In this document: in pieces, positions 1 through 11,333 of the stretch
Position numbering within the stretch: the stretch's first letter is position 1
Layout: each line of letters opens with the position of its first letter
Source: Capronia americana
Lineage: Eukaryota > Ascomycota > Eurotiomycetes > Chaetothyriales > Herpotrichiellaceae
Direction: 5' to 3'
DNA: 64,000 nucleotides
Assembly: GCA_016110215.1 (NCBI GenBank)
Contig: JADWQD010000004.1
Coordinates: forward strand, 1,178,001 to 1,242,000
Notes under the pieces: generated by a model
Seen by the model: only the letters and a program-made list of their open reading frames with translations
The model's database searches: none
What the model was told of the DNA's origin: nothing
Position numbers and translations under genes: made by a program

Positions 1-1360
1 ATAACCCCGAAGGATCGACTAACGGTCACGATAGCCAATCGCTGTGGCTCGCCTAGGCCGTGCCTGATCAAATCTCCTTCTCCTTCGAGCAGAAATCTCA
101 TATTCGCTTGACATGAAATCACCGCAAGACGCAGCGATGAAATCAGATCCCCCGATGAAAATGTTTGCACAAATTTCGCATGAGAGCGGCCAAGGTGGGC
201 CAATCGAACCTGTGCAGCGACCCATCGGCCTAGACAGCTCAGGCTGGCTGAAAGAGGTCATAATGTCAATGTACTAGAGATGGACAGCAGAGCCTGGTTC
301 TATCCACCGGTGATGAAGCATGCATTCTCCTCTGCAGCTACATATCTGCACAAACCCCTTCTTGTCGACCGTTTCGGAGGTAGTAGAACGCCACATCAAC
401 CATTCCAGAGCTGATATGCACGGCCGGGCCAAGTTCCAGTACTTGTGGTCACCCGAACCCAGCAACCACGACTCTCCGGAATCGAATGAAATAGCAACCC
501 AAAGTGCACTATTGGTGCAATTCCGATATAGCTCCACAGTTGTTATGAAGACGAAGCACGGAGGATCTCATCTTCCAAGCAAATTGTGTCTCATTGGCCT
601 TCACTAACTAACAGAGCAGGCTTGACAACTGCATGACTCTTGTTCACCACCGAACCCAGCATCCAATCCATGATTCTTGCGGAACTCTCGAAGCAGGCTC
701 ACCGCCGAGCTCAGCAGAGAAGTAGCCAGTCAACAGGTGTGTACATGGTGTACCTAACATACAGCTTTGCGCTACTTACACCATAACAGCAACTCTTCCA
801 CCTGCTCAATCAACCAGCCTGTTGTACGTGAGCACGCGCGTCACGTTGGCTGCAACACCGACCACGAACTTGACATGCAGCTCTACGACCTGATCTGGTA
901 TTGATCCACCACGAAGGGACTTCCGTTTGCATTCACAAATCGCCATTCGACAGGCAGCTCATGGTCTAGCCTTTCCAGCCAAAAAAAAGTCAGCATTCGA
1001 CGCCCGATACAATGCAGGCTACCAGAATTCTGTACAGACGCTCACCGCATTTACTCCGCCCGCCTCGAGCATTGGCCAGCTCACAACCCGTGCAGATACA
1101 CCAACCCAACTGGAAGGCGACCCTGCAATTCGAAATCCATGGCGAAGGCGGAGCTGTGCATGCCGGAGGAGCAGGACTTGTTCGGTAAGTCAAACAAAAC
1201 TTTGAGCATTTCGAAGGGTATAAAATCCCCATTTCTGCTCTTGAATCAACACAATCCATTCTGCATCCAAATCAACATCGTCGAACCCTTTTTCCCACAA
1301 GATTCACCACATCTCTTGCACTTCCAACTGTGGCCTCCACTGCCAATCGTACCGTCAAAC
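1..1360. other. 5' flank of the lectin gene, no other gene seen
   Basis: No recognisable coding family. Short open frames occur on both strands but none has convincing composition. The last 140 bases are best read as promoter and 5' leader of the gene starting at 1361. An in-frame ATG at 1012 opens a 58-codon stretch that ends in a good donor (GTAAGT at 1185) and could be an alternative first exon. Confidence 0.5.
1219..1225 (+). promoter_or_regulatory. TATA box of the lectin-like gene
   Basis: A perfect TATAAAA lies 136 bases before the inferred split start codon at 1361. The stretch between is rich in CAA, ATC and CT runs, as fungal 5' leaders often are. This favours transcription starting downstream of 1225, so the open frame at 1012-1184 would not be in the main transcript. 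Confidence 0.5.
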
Positions 1361-1888
1361 ATGTAAAAACCCCTTGTTGCACTATGATGTGCCCGAGCCA
1401 CTAACAGATCATGCTGCAGGACTGCTCATCCATCCGACTCGTGCTATTGCTTCGGCAAAAACTGGACCTTTGTCGTCTACAAGGAGCTCAACCGGATCAT
1501 CTACTGGTCGTACACAAACTTCAAGGAAGCAGTAGACCACAAAACTCTCTTCATCGACAACGAAGCGATGCCTGCCAGCAAAGGGCCTATCGCTGTCTCT
1601 ACCACGGGAACGGCTCCCGTGGAAGGCATCCGCGTTTACGTTCAAGCTGAGAATAACAAGCTGTTGGAATATTGCTTGGACAAGGAGGGCGGCAATTGGT
1701 ACAAGGGTGATTTGATGACACAGAACAACTACAAAGCCATAGAGGGTACCACCCTGTCTGCCGTCGGAAATCCTATTACCCTGCTCTTCAACGCCACAGA
1801 CCTGGATCATTTCAATATCGCTACCATGACGACTGGTGTCTGGGCCACACAGAACGTCAACTTTGAAGTGCCCAAGCTGCAAAAGTAG
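1361..1888 (+). CDS. Small fucose-specific-lectin-like protein; start codon split by an intron
   Basis: Exons 1361-1362 and 1420-1888, 156 aa. The first exon gives only the bases AT; the intron 1363-1419 (57 bases, GTAAAA donor, CTAAC branch point at 1401, CAG acceptor) is followed by G, so ATG forms on splicing. The protein has no signal peptide. It holds about two copies of a blade-like pattern: one around a WSYTNF segment, one containing IRVYVQ, LLEYC and NWYKG. That pattern resembles the blades of fungal fucose-binding lectins of the Aleuria aurantia type, but those have six blades and about 300 residues, so this would be a short member. Alternative: a first exon at 1012-1184 joins the same acceptor in frame and would add about 57 residues. 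The gene is fairly sure, the family only moderately so. Confidence 0.55.
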
Positions 1889-2806
1889 CGACGACTCGAC
1901 GAGGCTATCGACCAAGGAAATCATACGTTGTGGATGCCTTTCATGTCTATGGACACCGCGATGAGGGAACTTTGGCCGTACCGCCAGCTTGTTATGCGCA
2001 GCAGTCTTCATCAAAGGGCTCAGTTGCCTGCTGTGCCCGCTTCTGCTTGTCTGCATGCCCTGTAGGCAACAGCAACATGTATCTGCCTGTTCACTCTTTT
2101 ACAGGCCTCTTTTGTGTAAAGACCAGATAGCCCTCTGTCAGTCAACGCGTACATAGTCGACAATACACTCATTTGGGACAGCATTCATGGAACTGGGAGT
2201 CTTCTGTGGCCAGTCGTAACGACGAACACGTTGATGTCATGTAATAGTCTAGTCTACTTATCAGCTCTCTCCCTTCTCGTTCCATCCATACCGAGCAAAT
2301 GAGAACATGGCGCCCTTCACAGAGTCGATGGGCTCTCCCTCCAGAATGGTCACAATGATTCTCGATACGCAGGCAGAATGGCCTGCATGGACCGACACAG
2401 TCCAATTGAGAGCCTCGATTGTCTGGAGGGGTAGACCCGTATGAAGATAATTCGCCAGACGTAGTCAGCAGAACTCAAGACAAGAATACTCCCTGACAAC
2501 TGTTAGGTTCAGCACAAGCGAGTAGTAGTAGTTCGTCTGCCGTGAGCTCGTCCTGTCTCAGTGGAGCAGGGAGAGGGTGAATTAAAGCGGCATGGCCGGG
2601 TCAGTCACACGTGATCATGGCTCCCTGCCAAGGCGTCGGTGGAGCCTCAGGACGTCGATGCAATGGCCAGTTCGAGCGGAGCTTCGTGAGGTCGACTACA
2701 ATTGAAGTCTCTCACAAACTACGAGTACACCCAATTCCCGCTCGTCCTGGCCTCAGCTCGACGTCTCTCTGCCCGCTGAGGCTCCCACCCAGGCTCTGCA
2801 TTCAAA
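1889..2806. other. Intergenic, lectin 3' flank and NUO-40 promoter
   Basis: Nothing with coding character. The lectin and complex I genes are in tandem here, so the stretch holds the first gene's terminator and the second gene's promoter. A run of CAC/CCA-rich leader precedes the ATG at 2807. Confidence 0.6.
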
Positions 2807-4080
2807 ATGCAGACCTGTCAAGCCACCCTCGCGCTCCGCACAGCTCGGAACTCACTAAAACCGAAACCCACCCCCCTCCAACGACGAAGCTACACAATCC
2901 AAGACGTCGCGATCACCCGCACAGGCAAACCCATCATAAAACAGCGCGGTGGCAGATCTTCCCTAGGTGGCCACACGGTCACCGTCTTCGGCGCATATGG
3001 CTTCCTAGGCCGGTACATCGTGCAACGGCTGGCTCGCCGAGGATGTCAAGTCGTGGTACCCTACCGAGATGATATGGCGAAGAGACATCTCAAACTCACA
3101 GGCGATCTGGGAAGAGTGTCGTTCATGGAGTTCGACCTGAGAAACACAGAGAGCATCGAAGAGAGCGTGCGGCACTCGGACATCGTCTTCAACCTGATCG
3201 GGAAGAACTATCCGACCAAGAATTTCAGTCTCTGGGACGTCAATGTCGAGGGTACGGAGAGAATAGCTGAGGCGGTGGCCAAATATGATGTCGATCGATT
3301 CATCCACCTGTCGAGCTACAATGCGGATGAGAACTCGCCTTCGGAGTTCTTCCGGTCAAAGGTACGAGGAGCACCACGAATCATAAAAGCGAAGGAGGAC
3401 GCTTGACTGACGCTTCTGCTGCTAGGCATACGGAGAAAAAGTCGCAAGACAGCTTTTCCCCGAAACCACCATCGTCAGACCGGCGCCCGTGTTCGGTTTC
3501 GAAGACAGCCTCCTGCACCGTCTGGCGGGCGTGACGAACCTCCTCACCGTCAACAATATGCAAGAGCGCTTCAATCCAGTTCACGTGAGCATGATGTCTA
3601 CCACATCTCTTCCCTTGATCGCAATGCTAACTCCGCGTGTGCTAGGCCATTGACGTCGGCATGGCTCTCGAACGTATCGGCTACGATGATACCACCGCGG
3701 GCGAGACCTTCGAACTCTACGGCCCGACGAATTACTCGATGCGCGAGATTGCCGAATTGGTGGATAAAGAAATCCTCAAGGAACGCCGGCACATCAACGT
3801 CCCTAAAGCCCTCCTCAAGCCCGTCTTATACTATCTGAACAAGGTCATCTGGTGGCCGATCATGACAGCTGACCAACTGGAGCAAGAATCCATTGATCAG
3901 ACGATCGAGAAGGGAGCGAAGACGTTCAAGGACCTGGAGATCGAGCCCGCGGAATTGAAGGATCTGACGTACCACTATCTGCAGGACTATCGGAGCAGTA
4001 GCTACTATGACCTGCCGCCGGCGACGGCACGGGAGAAGAAGCAGGCGAGGAAGTATTTGCACGTGATTGATGATCAGTAG
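2807..4080 (+). CDS. nuo-40: NADH:ubiquinone oxidoreductase 40 kDa subunit (NDUFA9 homologue), mitochondrial
   Basis: Exons 2807-3361, 3426-3584 and 3646-4080; both introns (64 and 61 bases) are phase 0; 382 aa, close to the usual size of the fungal 40 kDa subunit. This accessory subunit of respiratory complex I binds NADPH through a Rossmann fold of the atypical short-chain dehydrogenase type and sits in the matrix arm. The N-terminus (residues 1-30) is rich in Arg, Ser and Thr without acidic residues, as expected of a mitochondrial presequence ending near RRSYT. The dinucleotide loop GAYGFLG is at residues 62-68. NVEGT and the HLSSYNAD segment match NDUFA9 and not an active dehydrogenase, since the usual YxxxK catalytic pair is replaced by the AYGEKVAR segment at the start of exon 2. 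The C-terminal half is the family's variable quinone-side domain. Identification is strong. Confidence 0.93.
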
Positions 4081-4526
4081 GTGCAGCGGGAAGGGAATAT
4101 CGAACGAGCGAGTCTGGCATGGTTTCGTTGGGTTCAAGGGAGGGGAAAGCCAATATCATCGATTCCCGTACTGCCAGAGGCAGCCACATCAAGAGACCGT
4201 CGTTGTCGAGATTGTACATAACAGGTAGAGGTAGAGATCGAGTCACAAGATCTATCTTGCCTATTTACCTCCCTGTTATCCAGAACGGACACGCCGCGCC
4301 ATGAAGTTCTAATCGTCGTTAGTCGTCAGTCGACTGATTGACTCCCTAGGTATCCTGATTATTATACCCTATTTACAAAGATAAGACACATGAATAGTTA
4401 GAACGATACATCATAGAGGATTCTACCTTTGAGACCCCAAGACCCCTCACCCTAAGCACCAACCAGCCAGTCCCTCGTCCCCTTTTTCAAAAAAAAAAAT
4501 CAACGAGAAAAAATACAAGGATGAGA
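4081..4526. other. 3' flank of NUO-40
   Basis: No gene. Contains A-rich runs at 4490-4513 that, read on the minus strand, are T runs just past the tRNA gene. Confidence 0.6.
4508..4513 (-). terminator. RNA polymerase III terminator of the tRNA-Ser gene
   Basis: Six A residues on the plus strand give a T6 run 14 bases past the tRNA 3' end on the minus strand. A second, longer A run at 4490-4499 could act as a backup. Confidence 0.7.
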
Positions 4527-4630
4527 CGTCAGCGATAGGGTTCGAACCTATGCCTCCGAAGAGATGTGATCTCAGATAGCCCCCTGGAGCTAATTCAAGT
4601 CACACGCCTTAACCACTCGGCCACACTGAC
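4527..4630 (-). tRNA. tRNA-Ser (anticodon UGA) with a 23-base intron
   Basis: The minus strand folds into a class II tRNA: acceptor stem GTCAGTG pairs with CGCTGAC (one G-U), D-arm GGCCGAGTGGTTAAGGC, anticodon stem TGTGA/TCACA, a long variable arm (TCTCTTCGGAGG) and a T-arm ATAGG-TTCGAAC-CCTAT. The discriminator base is G (position 4527) and CCA is not encoded. The anticodon TGA lies at 4597-4595. The intron is 4571-4593, one base 3' of the anticodon, the standard place for nuclear tRNA introns; removing it leaves the loop CTTGAAA. The long variable arm and G discriminator support Ser over Leu. Confidence 0.92.
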
Positions 4631-5397
4631 TCGAAGAATAATGCCATGTTCACCAACGGATGATTTGGGAGAGAATTTGCGGGTCTTTTTATGACCTTGT
4701 CAAATATATAATGCCTTTTAACCCGGCTCGGTCGGGTGGAGCCGAGGTACGCCGTATGGGCGGGAGCCAATGCCTAGGTAGGTATATGTAGGTATGTACC
4801 TAGTATGATAGGACAAGTATTGTAGGGGAGTCCACTGATGCATTACTCTACCATAGTACTTGTCACTTAAAAGTATGGTGTCCCTCCGATTGCTGGTCAC
4901 TGGAGGTATACAGTACTCATTACTCTACCTTGACCGCTGGAGTACTGTGTGTAGTGGTATAAACGATTTCATCGTACAGTTAAAAGTTGCCTCCGAGCAC
5001 TTGACGGGAGATCTGCAAAGAACGGGCCCAGGGAACTAGGCTGGGGGATTCATTTTCATACTTGTATCTATCCTTTGGTCTCAACTCGGTCCTTTTGTCA
5101 ATGTGGTCCATTTGACTGGACATCCCAATGCCTGCTGGCTGCACATCATACCGACACATTCATTGTCTAAGATCCATCAACAGGTTCGGTAGCCTGTCCG
5201 TTTCATTCGATCCATTGCTGTTGATGCACATGACTTGATAGTGACACACAGCAGCCACTTCGATAGATCTCGCCCCGAATCTGGTCGCCATCTCCAATAG
5301 TGCTGTAATTGAGCATTGAGGGGTTACTCCTTCATGCCGAAAAAGACGTCTTGATTGACGAGCCCGCCAATTCTTGAGCATTTTGCCAATGACACAA
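4631..5397. other. Intergenic, tRNA 5' flank and MAPK 3' flank
   Basis: No gene recognised. Around 4775-4805 there are several direct copies of a GTAGGTAT-like unit. The rest has no structure I can support. Confidence 0.55.
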
Positions 5398-6627
5398 TCA
5401 CCGCATGATTTCGTTCCAAATCAAGGCCTTCAACTCCTCCTTGCTCAACTGATCCTTGTTGCGATCAAAGTCGAAGAACTCCTCTGGAATTGGCTCAGCC
5501 GTCGGCTCGTCATCAGGGTCATGGTACGGTTCGAGGTAAGGATGCTTCAACGCCTCTTCAACAGTGATACGCTTGACGGGGTTGAATGCGAGCAACCTCT
5601 CTAGCAAATCCAAGGCCAGGTCCGAAGTCTTGGGGAACAGGTGCTTCAACGGGATTTTCTTCTTGAACGGCAGGGACCGGATGTATTCTCGCGCACGTCG
5701 AGATTTGATGCCGTAGTAGTCCTCCATGGTTGGCGTGCCGAGAACATCCAGAATGAGGGTGAGCTGATGGTGATCTAGGCAATGATTAGTCTCGATCCGA
5801 CCTTCGCAGATGGGCCGCACTTACAGTCTTTGCCAGGAAACAAGGGTTTGCCGCTCAACATCTCCGCAAGAATACAGCCGACACTCCACACATCAATGGC
5901 TTTCGTGTATTCCTTGAAGGTGAGCATGATCTCCGGAGCGCGATACCACCTTGTTGCCACGTATTCAGTCATAAACCCTGAGTTGTCATCCGTTGAGGCA
6001 GCCGATCTAGCGAGACCGAAGTCGCAGACTTTGAGGTCACAATTGGCATTGAGCAGCAGGTTTGAAGGTTTCAGATCCCGATGGAGGACGTTCGCAGAAT
6101 GCATAGCTTTGAGAGCGCGAAGAGTCTGATAGATGAAGTACTGGCAATGGTCGTCTGAGAGATCTTGAGTCCTGATCACGCGGTGCATGTCTGTTTCCAT
6201 GAGTTCCTAACACCACATCAGCCACTGCATAGATAGAATCTAGGGGCGTAAAACTCACCTGAATAAGATAGACCTCGGAGAAGGTCTCGTAATTTCGTGG
6301 CTTCTGAATGTCAAGGATGGAGATGATGTTTTCGTGATTGAAATATCGGAGCAGCTTCATTTCTCGTAACGTTCGGAGGCAGAACATAGAGTGGTCAAAG
6401 GGAGTAATCTTCTTGATCGCAACTTTCTGGCCGGACGGCTTGTGCAGAGCAGAGCTGTATGAGAGTCAGGGATGGGCCTCACAGAAGCTGACGAAATCAG
6501 TGGCTTACCAGACGACACCGTAGGCACCCTCGCCAATCACATCTTGAATATCGTACTGATCAGAAACATTGAACGAGATCTTTCGCGAGCCTCCTGTTGG
6601 AGCAGTCTGTTGTTGAGGTTGTCCCAT
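5398..6627 (-). CDS. Fus3/Kss1-type mitogen-activated protein kinase (Pmk1/Fmk1 group)
   Basis: Exons on the minus strand: 6627-6509, 6454-6259, 6206-5825, 5774-5398; introns of 54, 52 and 50 bases; 357 aa, the normal length. This is the terminal kinase of the pheromone and invasive-growth cascade, phosphorylating Ste12-type factors; in plant-pathogenic ascomycetes the orthologue is needed for infection structures. Visible parts: Gln/Pro-rich N-terminus, glycine loop GEGAYG (32-37), ATP-anchoring Lys54 in VAIKK, catalytic loop HRDLKPSN with Asp149, DFG at 167-169, activation motif TEY at 185-187, ATRWYRAPE substrate loop, and a C-terminal common-docking patch of acidic residues (YHDPDDEP). 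The TEY motif and short C-terminus separate it from the Hog1 (TGY) and Slt2 (longer tail) kinases. A 5' untranslated intron lies at 6971-7038. Confidence 0.96.
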
Positions 6628-7848
6628 GCTGCTTGCTTGTCAAGTACGTTTGTTGACAGTAGAGATGGCGTGACGAGAAATTCTAGCCTGCGCTCCAAAG
6701 ATCTGACAATATCCAAATGATCCTGATCACGAGCAGCCGCTTCGCTCAAATCGAGGGGTCTCGAGGTTGAGATCGGTGAAGGCGGAGAGAATGCTGGTTG
6801 TGGCCCAGACTAGCTGCGCTCGTTCTTGCGAGAAGTACACAATTGGGTAGCTAGAGGCAGAAAATGTAGACGAAGTAAGAGGACTGGTGTGACGCTTAGT
6901 ATCGCCCTTGGTGCGCCAGAGTGGTGGGTGATGCTGCGACTTCGCTGAGGGCGGATTGAGAATAAAGAACCTGTGGCTTATTGTTAGATTCCGCTTTCTT
7001 TGTGTCTTGCGATAACAAACAAACTGCGGTTGAGCTTACCGGCCTGCTCGAGTGTCTTTGTTCTCGCCTGCGAGCCTCGCACTCCGTTCCCGCGCTATTC
7101 TCAGCGGTAACGTACAAGGTGATCGACTGAGGTGCTGGTGCTGCGGTGTCGAGATAGTGGGGTAGTCAGGTTGCTGCAGGGCTGCGGAGAACAACGTTGC
7201 AGTTAAATGAAATGAGGGAGCACTTCAACGGTGAGAGAAGGACGACAAGCGGGAAAGAAGAATGAGAACGGCGCAGCAACGAGAAGGTGCTTGCAGGTGA
7301 TCACAAGGTTGGGAATCACACTGTGAGCAGTGAAGCAGCTTCACATTCACACCCAAGGGTCAAATCCCCATCCACGCTGCGGCCGAATTGAAGGGCGTTT
7401 GGATGAATAGGCGCCGGCATTGGCTGGGCTAAGCAAACAATGGCTTGAATGGGTCACCCGCTTAACCACATCCAGCCTGGACTGGCCCAGGGCCTCCATT
7501 CTGCGACAGCCCTGGGCCGCCCACTGCTGTGTTCGAGCTTGTCGGATCAGTGTTTCATCTGTTTATTTGCCGCAAGCTTCGTGCTGGAGCTCGAAATAGC
7601 TCCCTGACTACCCACGCTGGGCGGGACGAGCCTTGCTATCTACCCATAGATATCCTGTCCTTGCTTGCCGCCAGCGGTCTCGAGGCTAGCAGAACCTTCC
7701 TTGATGAGCGCAAAAAAGAAGGCCGGGACTTCTGCTCACTGTCGTCAGTCACCGAACGAGAAGCAAGCTTGAAGTTTAGAATCGACTCAATTCTTATTGC
7801 ATGACCTGTTGAGAGTGTCAGCGGCGTGCTTGCTAGCTTGCTACTGAC
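6628..7848. other. MAPK leader and promoter; SEC24 3' flank
   Basis: About 1.2 kb without a coding gene. The part next to 6628 is MAPK 5' leader on the minus strand, with an intron at 6971-7038. Beyond 7200 nothing specific is seen, except that bases 7794-7805 may carry the last codons of SEC24. Confidence 0.55.
6971..7038 (-). other. Probable 5'-UTR intron of the MAP kinase gene
   Basis: On the minus strand a GTAAGC donor (7038-7033), a CTAAC branch-type site and a CCACAG acceptor (6976-6971) bound 68 bases, matching the size and signals of the coding introns. It lies about 340 bases before the start codon. Confidence 0.5.
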
Positions 7849-10742
7849 CTATGACTGTACCTTTTCGCGCATTCTGCCCATCCACTGCTGCAAGCTGACT
7901 CCCTGATCTGCTCGGTCCTCCACGAGCATCGTCTGCGCCCACAATCTCAGACCGGGCTCGCCATCCTCTTTGACTACGTAGAGGTGCGGCACGATGATAC
8001 TGCCCACCCCCTTCGACTTGTGATCGCGGCTCTTGGAGATCACAGCCCTAACTCGCTCGTTGAAATCATTGTCCAACTCTGGCAATCGTTGCTTGCCAAC
8101 CTTGAGCTGACTCTTGTCCGGGACGCCGAAGACGTCAAGCACTAACTGGGGTACAGCATCCCGCCCGACCCAGAGGAACTGCGTCTGGCCGTCGTCGATC
8201 AAGTACAGGCCATAGGGTACGATCCTTTCGGATGATAAGTTCAAAGGCGGCGGCAAGATGATTTCGCCTGTCTTCTCGTCCACAGTACCCGCGTCGTCTG
8301 GCATATCGTGCAGGGAGAACATCTTCGGATAGATGTACTGGATGAGCAAAGGTAGAGGTAGAGTTGACAGCAGGCACAACGCTGCAGAGCGCATATCGCT
8401 CGGTATCTGTGACGACCTTCTAAGTCCCAGATTCTTGGTCAGCGCAAGGAAGAGGACAGGCAGACCGCGAAGGTTCGCAGGGAACTGCAGGCCACCGCCG
8501 CCCATACTGCCCCCAGCCAGCTCTTTTTTGTACGTGGCAAGTAACTCGACCAGCTTGGCTTCGATCATATCTCGGGCGCTGTCCAGGCCACCGCTCAGAA
8601 CGCGTTCTACGGCCTTGTGGCTGTAGTATTCGGTAATGGCTTGCTGATCCGCCGACGCATAGACGTCGGCCAGTTGTTGCGTTGTCGGAAGCGCCAGGGT
8701 CATGACCCGAATGCGTCGCTCGCCATTGCACGTCGTGTGCAAGACAGCGGTCTGCATGCACACCACAGGCTTCGTAATAGTCTCATCAATCGCGACCTCC
8801 ACGACATAGCTTTGGTCTCTTGGGAACGCTGGGAATGCGCAGAGATCGGAGCTTCTATTAAAAAAGTTGCCGTAAAAGGTGCTCATTCTCAAGCCGGTAG
8901 TTGCTCGCACACGAAGAACGGCCTCGAGCCCAATTTCCGCCGACAGATAGTCAGAGAACTCTTTGGCAAACTTCATGGCGTCATCTTCCCTAGCAGCATT
9001 CCAGCCGGGGTAGAAGTAGGTCTGGCCGCCAGTGTATCTGGGCAGATTGCTCAGAGAGGCGACGTCCTGGTATTGTGACGAAAACAAGAACATGTCGACC
9101 GAAATTTGCTGTTTTGAACACTCGACAGCGAAGCTCTTGTAGAAGCTGCTGCCCGTCTGGAGTAGGCTGCTCTCTTTGGATGTGCCCAACAGCTTCTTGT
9201 CCTCACGCATCTCGAGCTTGCCAGTTCCAATGTTGGGGATCGATGCAGTGACCACCGTCATCTTTCCGCCAACAGGTCCTATCAGCTTATGCCCCGCTCG
9301 AAGTGCTGAGCCCATAGCAGATGCCCCGTTCTGAGTATTTTGGAACATCTCTTGCAGTTTGTCGAGGAAACTCTCAATGTTCTCTCGGCACTCCGTCAGA
9401 GTGACCAGCAAATCCGCCGGTGTAGGCAGGAAGGCTTCGTCCAGATCACTCACGACAAGCATGCTAGTCTGCGCATTCTCTGTCCCATCACGGGGGATGT
9501 TGAAGAAATGTAGACCCGAGTCTACGGCGATAAAGCCCAGCCGAGTGCGTCGATCGGCATTGGGTATCCGATCCAGGCTCTCTCGAATGCACCGTGCCGT
9601 TGTCGCCAGGAGACCGCTCGTCACTGCCGCGTAGCTCACATCCAACAAGAACAAATACACGAGGGGCTGAGGAGGTCGGACCATGTATTCCTGAGGAGCG
9701 ATAAATTCGACCACGGCATGGTTCAGATCCGGGCGTTGCCACCGGTCGAGACTCTTCTGAGCGGCGGCGTCCCAATCAAACGCTTGAGGCACATCGTTTG
9801 TCAGATTGCACATGTTGCACCTCCACCGATGGCCATGGTCGAGAAATGTCACGAAAGGATTGATGTATGATCTGCATCTTCTGCACCGAGAGATGACCTG
9901 ATCTGGCACGATTGGCACAGGATCTTCAACATCATGTAGAGACGTATATGGTTGGATGACGAGCGCGAATGGAAGTTTGGACTTCTTGAGAAGGGAATGG
10001 GTGGTAGGGACAGCGTTCAAGGTCGATCGAACATATTTCGGCGGACAGTTGGCATAGGGCGAAGGCGTCACACTGGTCTGGGTCGTGTTGTTAGAAACGG
10101 GCAAGAAAGAGAGACATAGGTAATACATACATTGGGAGGGAGAATCGCTGGTGGAGGGGGGTAGTCCAACTCAACCACATTGAACGGCTGGTTTGACAGG
10201 TCGGTGGGATACAGCTGATTCAGGACCGGAGCACGCTGTGATTGTTGTGGTGCAGCGGCGATGGGTGGTTTCTGAGACATATCCATTTGAGCAAACTGTT
10301 GTGTCATGCCTGGCACACCGCCAGCCCCAGCCGCAGGGTATCCTGGAGCAGGAGCTTGATATCCCCCTATCGCCGGAGCAGGTTCTTGACCAGGGTACAA
10401 AGGTGTCGCGGACTGCTGGACAGCCGCAGGGTTCTGCTGGTATCCTCCCTGGGGATATCCTGCTGCATCTGCTTGAGCCGAGTACGCAGGGTATGCGCCT
10501 CCGGCTTGTTGTTGTCCTCCTAGAGCGGCGTTCCCTCCTGCACCGAATTCATAGGCCTGTCCGGCATAGGCACGCTTCTTGCGACCAGCGTGCGCCGGGC
10601 CTGGAGGAGGACCTGGCGGCACCCCCGGCGGAGCGTTGGTCTCGTAATTGTCGTAACTCGGTTCCGCAGGCGGCTGCTGACCGTAAACATCTTGTCCCGG
10701 CGCACCCTGCTGCGGATATTGCTGGGGGAATTGCTGCGACAT
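7849..10742 (-). CDS. sec24: COPII coat subunit SEC24
   Basis: Exons 10742-10131 and 10077-7849 with a phase 0 intron of 53 bases; 946 aa. SEC24 is the cargo-binding half of the SEC23/SEC24 inner coat of vesicles leaving the endoplasmic reticulum. Residues 1-200 are a disordered Gln/Pro/Gly/Ala-rich tail starting MSQQFPQQYPQQ. Next come a zinc finger with C269-x2-C272 and C291-x2-C294, the trunk (vWA-like fold, about 300-570), the beta-sandwich and helical domains, and the C-terminal gelsolin-like domain (about 800-940). The 3' end is not settled: a donor GTACAG at 7860-7855 and acceptor CAG at 7808-7806 allow an extra intron, changing the last residues from VQS to VMQ with the stop at 7794-7796. 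Either way the change is only a few residues. Confidence 0.95.
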
Positions 10743-11333
10743 GGCGGTAGAGCTGAGCTCTCAAGCCTCGTGCGCGCTCTGCTCTGGGAAGTCAGGGTTG
10801 TAACGCAGGTAGGGATGTCGAAGTGCAATGTGGAGGGGAGAGACAGTGCGGAGGGAACAAGTGTCGACAATGTGAGAGGCTTTATGCTATCTTGATCCGC
10901 GGGGAATGACGTCCATACCGAGTGCAACAGAGAGACAGCAGCCAACCTTGACAAGAGAAGAGAATGAAGAGGCTGTGCTTTATGAATGCCTTGTGGTTGA
11001 TGAGCAGACAAGCTGTCCTCAGATTATTGACGGCAAGTCCTTGGAGCCGTCAGTGCGGGTGAAACCTTGACCAATCAGTGCCGACTTCGTCAAGAGGCCA
11101 GCTTGCTCGCTACAACCACTTGAGCTTCGAGTCAACACAATATATTTCGTTGCTGTTGCTCTTTGTGCCTGCGCCGCTCGAAAATCGTAGGCGCAGGTTT
11201 CGGAAAGTTACATGCGTAACAAACAGTCATCGACCTGCAGTTCTATTGCTATTTAGAAGTGTGATTTGACGCCGTGCAATGCACCCCAGATCAAACTCGA
11301 TCAATACTTCAGTTCCGCTTGTTTCGGACCGTC
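10743..11333. other. SEC24 promoter region
   Basis: No gene. The adjoining genes are in tandem on the minus strand, so this is the leader and promoter of SEC24 and the 3' flank of the membrane-protein gene. Confidence 0.6.
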
